Shown: positions 1 to 5,574 of the stretch, in pieces
Layout: each line of letters opens with the position of its first letter
Numbering within the stretch: position 1 is the first letter of the stretch
Assembly (NCBI GenBank): GCA_003514305.1
Contig: DORE01000033.1
Location: 1 to 7,125, forward strand
Reading direction: 5' to 3'
From: Gammaproteobacteria bacterium
Lineage (GTDB): Bacteria; Pseudomonadota; Gammaproteobacteria; Pseudomonadales; Pseudohongiellaceae
DNA length: 7,125 nt
Translations under genes and position numbers: made by a program
Notes under the pieces: model-generated
Databases searched by the model: none
What the model was told of the DNA's origin: nothing
Seen by the model: the letters and a program-made list of their open reading frames with translations, nothing else

Positions 1-2
1 CA

Positions 3-1934
3 TTGATTATGTCTTTCACTGAGTCAAGAATTTTTTCCCGTCATATGCGGGTAAGAGTAGCCTCCTTTTTATGGTTGTTAGGGCCGCAGTTATGTCTCAA
101 TGCTTCCGTTCCAGATTTAATGAACAACGAATTTACGTTATTTAATGGACATGCATACAAGATAATTACCACGCCAATGTCGTGGGCTGGGGCTGAAGAG
201 TATGCAGTCTCTAATGGCGGTAGATTACTTGTGATTAATTCCTTCCAAGAGAATCTATTTGTCGAGAGACTTATGTCGGATTTCGGGCAAATCGCACCTG
301 ACGGAGGTGGAGCTGAATATCATTGGCTTGGTGCATCAGACTCTCTTAATGAAAATGACTGGACTTGGGTTGATGGCTCAACACTTAAAACAACAAAAAT
401 TAATGGTAGGGCATTCTGGGGCGATGGCGCTGGCCATGGATTAGGAGATAGCGAGCCGGATAATTTTAATAATCAAGATTGTCTATCGATGGCAGTTACA
501 GCGTGGCCAGCGGCTAATCCAGGCTTCTTCGGATCGGCAGGTCAGTGGAATGATATTGACTGTGGTAACAAACTAAATTTCATAGTCGAATATTCCGTTG
601 ATGCTAATTATGCCGATGGTCTACTAAACGCAGAAAATATAATCGTCGGAGACAAGAGGTATCGAGCAGAATTAAAACTAATGGAGTGCGTGTCTATCTG
701 CTTTCAAGTTTTAAACGCTATGGAAGTCGAAAATTTAAGTCAATCATCGATGAATAGCGCTACTGAAGATATCCTCAGGTTACGAAAAGTAAACGTAGGA
801 GCAACATCCTATGACGTCTCGCTCAAACTTACCGATCCGGATAACTTAATCTTCACACTAGACTCTGCAATTGAAACGTTTTCGACGACAGCGGTGCCCA
901 CTGAATCATGGGTAACAGCCACAATGGAACAGGTCGGCTTGGACGCAGATAAATTTCAAAAGGTTGTGGACTACGCTTTTGGAGAAGGGCAAAACACTCA
1001 GGGGCTCGTGATGGTAAGGCACGGATCAATCGTCTTCGAAAGATATGCTGAAGGTGCTGACAAAAATTCAATGGCGACCTCTTGGTCGACTGCCAAATCC
1101 TTCACTAGCGCTTTAGCCGGAATTGCAATTGATAAGGGATTCGTTTCTTCTGTTGACACATCTGCAGCTGAGTTCATTAACGAGTGGGCAGAAGATGAGA
1201 GGAAGAACATCACTGTAAAAGATTTGTTACTCATGTCTTCAGGACTTCGGGAAGATGGAAATGATAGCACTAGCATGTATGTTGGTGTAAAAGATGAAAA
1301 CGATCAATACAAGGCTGTGGATAATGTTTCATTCTCTATTAATAGATCAGTCAATCCAGAGCGGGCTAGGTGGTTAGACGCCGGTTACACCTGGAATTAT
1401 GCGAATGCTGACACTCAACTCATTGGTGAAATTATCGAGCGATCAACTAATAAATCCTTGTTTGATTTCGCGCAAGACAATTTATTCTCAAAAATCGGCA
1501 TTAAAACTGTGTGGTGGACTGATTCATTCTCAAATTATATGCCTTGGTGTTGTCTAGATATGACGAGCAGGGATTTTGCCCGTTTTGGTTTGTTATATGC
1601 TCGTGATGGTAAATGGGGAGACGCTCAACTTGTTCCGATCGATTACGTCATAGAATCAACAAGACCTTCAATTGTAATAACGGAAGACCTTCAAACAGGA
1701 TATGGATACCAATGGTGGACGGATAGATCTGGAGATTGGTTTGTTGCCAAAGGGAGTAGGAACAATAATATATATGTCCATCCAGGGTTAGATATCGTAG
1801 TTGTTAGAAATAGCCTTTACACACGAGTTGGCAATTCCCACACTAGGGAGGACGGCTCCTATCACTCAACAGAATTTCCTGCTAACTGGGATGATATCGA
1901 GTTCTTCAACTTGGTTATCGAGTCAGTAAATTAG
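3..1934 (+). CDS. Secreted C-type lectin-like / beta-lactamase-family serine hydrolase fusion
   Basis: Residues are counted from the TTG at 3. The true start is uncertain: ATG at 9 and ATG at 45 are alternatives, and the frame may extend left of the window. From the Met at 45 (residue 15) a typical Sec signal peptide follows (Arg-rich start, hydrophobic SFLWLLGPQLCL). Residues ~42-197 form a C-type lectin-like domain: WLG at 108-110, EPD at 151-153, C160, WND at 182-184 and C187. Residues ~211-291 hold two beta-type repeats. Residues ~305-640 are a class-C beta-lactamase-like domain (the family of EstB, NylB and DD-peptidases). It has SxxK (S362-T-A-K365, with S362 the expected nucleophile) and YAN (Y466-N468, the Tyr expected as general base). 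The third motif is unusual (KGS at 583-585, HPG at 593-595). The family contains esterases, amidases and peptidases, so the substrate is unknown; the lectin domain probably directs the enzyme to a carbohydrate or surface polymer. Base composition looks more AT-rich than downstream genes. Domain calls are firm; function is open. Confidence 0.85.
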   Translation: MIMSFTESRIFSRHMRVRVASFLWLLGPQLCLNASVPDLMNNEFTLFNGHAYKIITTPMSWAGAEEYAVSNGGRLLVINSFQENLFVERLMSDFGQIAPDGGGAEYHWLGASDSLNENDWTWVDGSTLKTTKINGRAFWGDGAGHGLGDSEPDNFNNQDCLSMAVTAWPAANPGFFGSAGQWNDIDCGNKLNFIVEYSVDANYADGLLNAENIIVGDKRYRAELKLMECVSICFQVLNAMEVENLSQSSMNSATEDILRLRKVNVGATSYDVSLKLTDPDNLIFTLDSAIETFSTTAVPTESWVTATMEQVGLDADKFQKVVDYAFGEGQNTQGLVMVRHGSIVFERYAEGADKNSMATSWSTAKSFTSALAGIAIDKGFVSSVDTSAAEFINEWAEDERKNITVKDLLLMSSGLREDGNDSTSMYVGVKDENDQYKAVDNVSFSINRSVNPERARWLDAGYTWNYANADTQLIGEIIERSTNKSLFDFAQDNLFSKIGIKTVWWTDSFSNYMPWCCLDMTSRDFARFGLLYARDGKWGDAQLVPIDYVIESTRPSIVITEDLQTGYGYQWWTDRSGDWFVAKGSRNNNIYVHPGLDIVVVRNSLYTRVGNSHTREDGSYHSTEFPANWDDIEFFNLVIESVN

Positions 1935-1944
1935 ATAGTCAATT

Positions 1945-1963
1945 ACTGTTAAAATACAGTTTT
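1945..1963 (+). terminator. Weak possible terminator after the lectin-hydrolase gene
   Basis: A 5-bp stem, ACTGT/ACAGT with a six-base A-rich loop, lies ten bases past the stop codon and runs into a short T run. The stem is AT-rich and short, so termination here is only a possibility. Confidence 0.2.
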
Positions 1964-2005
1964 CAATGATTTATCAGTGTAGACAAAAATCTTGTTCTTT
2001 TGGCC

Positions 2006-2022
2006 TGCGACACGATGTCGCA
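2006..2022. promoter_or_regulatory. Palindromic RegA/PrrA-type operator upstream of regB
   Basis: TGCGACA-CGA-TGTCGCA is a perfect 7-bp inverted repeat with a 3-base spacer. It contains GCGAC-N5-GTCGC, which fits the GCGNC-Nx-GNCGC pattern described for RegA/PrrA-type regulators. It ends 73 bases before the ATG of the kinase gene, whose partner regulator belongs to that family, so autoregulation is the natural reading. I could not assign a convincing sigma-70 promoter around it, so whether it activates or represses is not visible. Confidence 0.65.
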
Positions 2023-2095
2023 CCTTATGTCCTTCAGTCTGCTGCTCAAGTAAAGTAAGGCTGTTGTTTACCGGCAGGAAGGGGGGTTGAGGGAT

Positions 2096-3436
2096 ATGGT
2101 TATGACCGCGATTTCCAAGTGGTTCAAAAATTTGAGTTCTCTCGGCGTTAGAGAAAGTTTTCCGTCGGGGATTCTCAGAGTGGGATTGCAACGACTCCTG
2201 TTGCTCCGAATTTTTGTCACTTTTCTGAGCGTGCTTGCACTTGCTATTTTTGAAAACCTTACCAGCGTTTCTCTTCCACTGCCCCTTATGGCTTTTTTAC
2301 TGATAGCGCTGGGCTTATCCCTGTTCGCTGGGTTCTGGCGATTAAAAACTGCGACTGTCATCAGTCATTTAGAGTTCCTTGGACATCTGCTGATAGATGT
2401 CCTTGTGCTGGTCGTGCTGCTGAGCGTGGCAGGAGGCGCGAGTAATCCATTAATCTCCTATTTGTTGGTTTTGCTGGCGATAGTTGCAACCTTACTGCCA
2501 CCGATTTTTGCCCTAATTTTCGCCATGTCCGGTATTTTGATTTACAGCTTCTTTCTGATCCGAGACCTTAACGTGGACCACAATGACTCGATGGTATCGG
2601 CCCAGCAGGGCCAGATATTTGAACTACATCTGGTCGGTATGTGGATCATTTTTTCAGTCAGTGCGATTCTGATTTCATTCTTCTTGACCCGCTTGTCAAC
2701 TGCGATCAGAGAGAGGGAGATCATGCTTTCAGAAGTTAGAGAGAATGAACTTCGTAATGAGCAGCTTGTTGAGATCGGTATGCTGGCGGCAGGTACAGCT
2801 CATGCGATCGGAACCCCTTTGTCGACGATGTCGGTATTGCTCACTGAAATAGACCTGTCACTTCAGGAACGAATAAATGTCGGCAGTCTTAAGGCAGATA
2901 TCTTGACGTTACGCCAGCAATTGAGTCGTTGCAAGAGGTCATTGAATGAGTTGGTTCGCTACTATCAGAAAGACAATCTAGAGGAGAAAGAGCATTGGCC
3001 GCTGTCGGAATTCGTCTCTGAGCTCACGGACTACGTCACTAATATCCATCCGCTGACCCAAGTTGACTTCGTTATGAACACCAACGAGGACCCGCAACTG
3101 ACTGGTGAATTAAGCTTAAGGCATGCTGTTATCAATATTATTGAAAACGGAATTATTGCCGCCGCTCAGAAAGTAGAAGTCCGAATTTCAATTCCGGGAG
3201 GTTCTGCTCTGGAAATTCTTGTCACTGACGATGGCCCGGGTATACCGGCTGAAGTGATGGAGAAGATGGGCGAGCCTTTTATCTCGACTAGAAAGGGCAG
3301 CATGGGTCTAGGAATTTTCTTGGCACATGCGGCAGTACAGCGTTTAGGTGGTGAGATAGAAATGTACAATCTCGAGCAAGGTGGAGCGACAACCCTGATC
3401 ACATTTCCTTTGCTGTTGGAAAACAAAACAATATGA
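2096..3436 (+). CDS. regB: RegB/PrrB/RoxS-type redox sensor histidine kinase
   Basis: Membrane histidine kinase that should phosphorylate the RegA-type regulator encoded next. Counted from the ATG at 2096, residues ~28-197 contain about six hydrophobic helices. GGASNPL at 113-119 corresponds to the GGxxNPF quinone-binding motif of RegB, with Leu for the final Phe. The dimerization domain has phospho-accepting H236 in HAIGTPL, where RegB relatives usually have HELGTPL. C279 in SRCKRSLNEL matches the redox-active cysteine of RegB (Cys265 in Rhodobacter). The ATPase domain shows an N box (N351), DDGPGIP (378-384), GEPF (393-396) and GMGLGIF-like GSMGLGIF (401-408). Start choice is ambiguous: TTG 2087, ATG 2096 and ATG 2102 are all in frame, and the purine-rich AGGAAGGGGGG at 2076-2086 best suits 2096. 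The stop codon overlaps the next start as ATGA, indicating translational coupling. No SenC/Sco gene lies alongside, unlike the arrangement in alphaproteobacteria. Family assignment is strong. Confidence 0.93.
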   Translation: MVMTAISKWFKNLSSLGVRESFPSGILRVGLQRLLLLRIFVTFLSVLALAIFENLTSVSLPLPLMAFLLIALGLSLFAGFWRLKTATVISHLEFLGHLLIDVLVLVVLLSVAGGASNPLISYLLVLLAIVATLLPPIFALIFAMSGILIYSFFLIRDLNVDHNDSMVSAQQGQIFELHLVGMWIIFSVSAILISFFLTRLSTAIREREIMLSEVRENELRNEQLVEIGMLAAGTAHAIGTPLSTMSVLLTEIDLSLQERINVGSLKADILTLRQQLSRCKRSLNELVRYYQKDNLEEKEHWPLSEFVSELTDYVTNIHPLTQVDFVMNTNEDPQLTGELSLRHAVINIIENGIIAAAQKVEVRISIPGGSALEILVTDDGPGIPAEVMEKMGEPFISTRKGSMGLGIFLAHAAVQRLGGEIEMYNLEQGGATTLITFPLLLENKTI

Positions 3437-3990
3437 GCATGAACAAAAAGCCGGAACAACTCTTACTTGTTGAAGATGACGAGGCTTTCGCCCGAGTACT
3501 TTGCAGGGCGCTCGACAGACGCGGGTTTGAAGTGCGATATGCCCCGGACCTGAATTTTGCTTTACAGTTGATCGAACAGGATCGGTTTGATTTGGCGATA
3601 TTGGATCTCAATCTGGGTGGCGGAACTTCCATGGAGTTGATTAAACCAATAAAGGAGTCAAACCCTGAGATACGCACGCTGATTCTTACTGGATATGCCA
3701 GTATCGCTACGGCTGTAGAGGCGATTAAACTCGGGGCAGACAACTATCTCGCAAAACCCGCCGACGCTGACGAGATACTCGCTGCACTCTTAGCTCGCGA
3801 GGAGTTGGAAAAACAAGAGTTGGTTGCAGTTGGAGGGTTAGCAACAATGTCTGTGAAACGCCTCGAGTGGGAACATATTCAAAAAACCTTGCAGGCAAAT
3901 CACGGAAATATCTCTGCCACTGCAAGGCAGCTGAATATGCACCGCCGAACTCTTCAGAGGAAACTGCAGAAGCGGCCGGTTCGCACCTAG
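3433..3990 (+). CDS. regA: RegA/PrrA/RoxR-type response regulator
   Basis: Single-domain receiver plus Fis-type helix-turn-helix, 185 aa, the usual size for RegA/ActR/PrrA. In the receiver, E14-D15-D16 forms the acidic pocket, D58 in LAILDLNL is the phosphorylation site, T86 lies in LTGYASIATAV and K108 in AKPADADE. The last two stretches are very characteristic of RegA proteins. A short linker leads to WEHIQ (146-150) and the recognition helix-turn-helix with NMHRRTLQRKLQKR (168-181), almost identical in style to known RegA proteins. In relatives this regulator controls respiration, terminal oxidases and redox-dependent genes in response to the quinone pool; the targets here are unknown apart from its own likely operator at 2006-2022. 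The ATG at 3433 overlaps the kinase stop codon; a second ATG at 3439 is possible. There is no strong Shine-Dalgarno sequence, which fits translational coupling. Confidence 0.94.
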   Translation: MSMNKKPEQLLLVEDDEAFARVLCRALDRRGFEVRYAPDLNFALQLIEQDRFDLAILDLNLGGGTSMELIKPIKESNPEIRTLILTGYASIATAVEAIKLGADNYLAKPADADEILAALLAREELEKQELVAVGGLATMSVKRLEWEHIQKTLQANHGNISATARQLNMHRRTLQRKLQKRPVRT

Positions 3991-4016
3991 GTGTTTCGCA
4001 TTTGCAGAGAGGGTAA

Positions 4017-4058
4017 TGGTGGACTCACCAGGACTCTAACTTGAGACCGACAGATTAT
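4017..4058 (-). repeat. Degenerate tRNA 3'-half, direct-repeat copy A
   Basis: Read on the minus strand, the segment runs from an anticodon-loop-like ATAATCTGTC through a variable region and T-arm to GTCCACCA, like the 3' half of a CAU-type tRNA. The T stem is damaged (TCAAG against CCTGG, one mismatch and one wobble), and no matching 5' half is present. It matches copy B (5243-5284) at 32 of 42 aligned positions in the same orientation. Just beyond it TTAAGCAG occurs twice (4058-4065 and 4070-4077). It is either a relic attachment site or a dispersed tRNA-derived repeat. Confidence 0.55.
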
Positions 4059-4106
4059 TAAGCAGGAAGTTAAGCAGCTCCAAGGGCGGGATTGTCTAGT
4101 GGCTGT

Positions 4107-5120
4107 CTACTCCGTGAGTGTTGCGGTTGGTGCTTGCCAGTCACCGGAGGAAATGGCTTCGGTGGGTTGGTATGCGCGTATCACATAGTTCCAGCCTTCT
4201 GGGGCTGGAATACAATTCACGCTTGTCTCACTACATCCACCGAGTTGGATTCGATAGCTGCCATCTTCTCGCGGCGTAGCATTGGCACTGTTAAGGGCAT
4301 TTACGCCAACGAACGCATTCGGCACCATAAAGCCTCGGGCGTTATATACAGTTACGGACCAGAATGCATTCACAGGCACGTCTACGAGAATCAACTCGTG
4401 TGGCTTGTTCTCATTGCCGGGTAATGGACTGCCACCGAAATAGGCAGCTTCAGATCTGGGTAATGCGCCCCATCCTGTCGCGGAAACGATTAGTTGGGCA
4501 ACTGGATCAATCTCATTTCGTTTTCCCGCGAAGAGGCCAAGATTGCCTCGCGAGAGGGCTCCAAGTCTCAGGAGGCTTAGCCGTGTTGCATTGAGGCTTT
4601 CGGTATCATAGTCGGGAATGATGAACTCGCCCTGTGAATCTTGCTCGGTGCTGACCAGGTCCTGCAGCTCGTTCGCATAGGCGATGTCGTCAGCATCAGA
4701 AGAGTTCGCAAATATCCTTATAATCACAACAGCATAGCGCGTTCCGACATCGTCAATATTGAAGGTATGAGACCCTTCATGATAAATATCAATTGTGTAG
4801 CTGTCTTGGGATAAGACCTGGGCAGAGACGTATCGGCCATCGGGTGCTTCCGGCAACGATATCGTCACTGCGCCGGCGTCCATGTCGAACACTCCGGAAG
4901 AATATAGCGTGTCAAGGTTCATACGAATGACAGTCTGATTCTCCAGATCGGTTGGCTGACGTTGATGCAGAATAGAGCCCAGCTCATTTCGGGCAATAAG
5001 ATCATTCATATACCGGTCAGATTCCGCCCGGACAAAGTTGTGTGGGCCGACGAAGACTGATTGTGCGTAAACTGTACCGCACAAGAGCAAGCTTGTTGCA
5101 ACGCTGAACATGATCTTCAT
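4107..5120 (-). CDS. Secreted DUF1254/DUF1214 domain protein
   Basis: A 337-residue protein with a clear Sec signal peptide (MKIMFSVATSLLLCGTVYAQ, probable cut after VYA or YAQ). C14 in the hydrophobic core does not make a proper lipobox. The DUF1254 part, about 50-145, has NLDTLYSSGVFD starting at N68 (family form NRDTLYS) and VGTRYAVVIIR at 125-135. The DUF1214 part, about 240-325, has FWSVTVYN (253-260), GGCSE with C296, C303, and WNYVIRAYQP (310-319). C296 and C303 could form a disulphide after export. The family is widespread in proteobacteria, fungi and algae, and no reaction is firmly established. The gene is transcribed opposite to all its neighbours and sits between two tRNA-like repeats. 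The bases before the ATG (revcomp ACAAACCATC) show no Shine-Dalgarno sequence; TACAAA only five bases upstream could make a leaderless transcript, but this is speculative. Domain identity is firm; function is unknown. Confidence 0.9.
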   Translation of the reverse strand: MKIMFSVATSLLLCGTVYAQSVFVGPHNFVRAESDRYMNDLIARNELGSILHQRQPTDLENQTVIRMNLDTLYSSGVFDMDAGAVTISLPEAPDGRYVSAQVLSQDSYTIDIYHEGSHTFNIDDVGTRYAVVIIRIFANSSDADDIAYANELQDLVSTEQDSQGEFIIPDYDTESLNATRLSLLRLGALSRGNLGLFAGKRNEIDPVAQLIVSATGWGALPRSEAAYFGGSPLPGNENKPHELILVDVPVNAFWSVTVYNARGFMVPNAFVGVNALNSANATPREDGSYRIQLGGCSETSVNCIPAPEGWNYVIRAYQPTEAISSGDWQAPTATLTE

Positions 5121-5242
5121 GATGGTTTGTATTTTGATTCGATGGTTCTGGCTAAGGACATGGCTGGAGACATGGTTACCGTTCTTGTGTAGAGCTACTC
5201 AAAGGAGTGATGCAGCTGTTGTGAAAAAATTAACGGGGGAAT

Positions 5243-5284
5243 TGGTGGGCCTTCCAGGACTAGAGCCTGGGACCGACGGATTAT
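5243..5284 (-). repeat. Degenerate tRNA 3'-half, direct-repeat copy B
   Basis: On the minus strand this reads CATAATCCGTCGGTC, then a T-arm with intact stem CCAGG/CCTGG around loop CTCTAGT, then AAGGCCCACCA with the encoded CCA end. CATAATCC resembles the anticodon loop and 3' stem of a CAU tRNA (Met or Ile2). Upstream there is no D-arm and no GGGCCTT-like 5' acceptor strand, so it is a remnant and not a working tRNA. It is better preserved than copy A and lies about 1.2 kb from it, in direct orientation, on the other side of the DUF1254 gene. Confidence 0.6.
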
Positions 5285-5386
5285 GTCTTCCTCGAAGGCA
5301 ATCAACCACAACTCACTACAACAACCTGCATCACGTTAGCCATTGTACCACCGGGCTTTATTAGTTGCCTGCTATTGTAATCATTT

Positions 5387-5423
5387 GTGGTCAGTTGGGC
5401 CGCAGTGGTCCAAATAGGCCCCC
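5387..5423. repeat. Short imperfect tandem repeat (GTGGTC...GGCC)
   Basis: Two adjacent units of 18-19 bases, each starting GTGGTC and ending in GGCC plus three bases, lie at 5387-5404 and 5405-5423. The second unit runs into CCCATCC (5421-5427), which pairs with GGATGGG at 5483-5489. The spaced GGTC...GGCC repeats recall the repeated ends of some insertion sequences such as the IS21 family, but no transposase gene or fragment is visible. Confidence 0.3.
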
Positions 5424-5490
5424 ATCCCGAAGTGAAAGGGGTACCCGCCGATTAAATTAATGGTGTGTCGAGTCCCAATCACGGATGGGA

Positions 5491-5496
5491 TATGAT
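5491..5496 (+). promoter_or_regulatory. Candidate -10 element for the hydrolase-cupin unit
   Basis: TATGAT matches the sigma-70 -10 consensus at five of six positions. Seventeen bases upstream, TCGAGT at 5468-5473 is only a poor -35 match. Transcription would start near 5503, giving a leader of about 70 bases that contains the inverted repeat at 5527-5554. Confidence 0.3.
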
Positions 5497-5526
5497 AAAA
5501 CTTCAGAGTAGGCACCTTAGGAATAC

Positions 5527-5554
5527 GTTAGTAGTAATCTACGAATTTACTAAC
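5527..5554. promoter_or_regulatory. Inverted repeat ahead of the hydrolase gene
   Basis: GTTAGTA (5527-5533) and TACTAAC (5548-5554) form a perfect 7-bp inverted repeat with a 14-base spacer, ending 20 bases before the hydrolase ATG. Half-site centres are 21 bases apart, two turns of helix, which suits a dimeric regulator. As RNA it could also fold just upstream of the GAGAGAG ribosome binding site at 5562-5568. Confidence 0.4.
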
Positions 5555-5574
5555 CAATTTTGAGAGAGCAGTAA

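Larger units (their letters stand above)
5121..5574. other. 454-base intergenic region without a convincing gene
   Basis: This gap between two divergently transcribed genes holds tRNA-like copy B (5243-5284), a short tandem repeat with a long-range inverted repeat (5387-5489), a candidate sigma-70 promoter near 5491 and an inverted repeat before the hydrolase start (5527-5554). A reading frame at 5110-5364 on the plus strand encodes the phrase VGLPGLEPGTDGL, which comes from the antisense of the tRNA remnant and is not a gene. The region looks like accumulated remnants rather than a compact promoter region. Confidence 0.7.

Noticed and set aside
1967..1976. FNR/CRP-like palindrome TGATTTATCA
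   Set aside because: The half-sites are separated by two bases, whereas FNR sites need TTGAT-N4-ATCAA; the match is too short to support.
1949..2361. Two minus-strand open frames across the regB upstream region and 5' end
   Set aside because: They overlap the operator and the coding start of the kinase, have no domain or signal and look like shadow frames.
3984..3993. Palindrome CACCTAGGTG at the regA stop codon
   Set aside because: It has no loop and no following T run, so it is not a terminator; a 10-base palindrome is likely chance.
4092..4424. Plus-strand open frame of 110 codons
   Set aside because: It lies antisense to the well-supported DUF1214 coding region and encodes a low-quality, cysteine/tryptophan-rich sequence without a known motif.
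5243..5330. Complete tRNA gene on the minus strand
   Set aside because: The T-arm and CCA end are recognisable, but there is no D-arm and no 5' acceptor strand complementary to AAGGCCC, so it cannot fold as a tRNA.
5110..5364. Plus-strand open frame of 84 codons including the phrase VGLPGLEPGTDGL
   Set aside because: The phrase is the antisense reading of the tRNA-like remnant at 5243-5284; the frame overlaps the start of the DUF1254 gene and has no ribosome binding site or domain.
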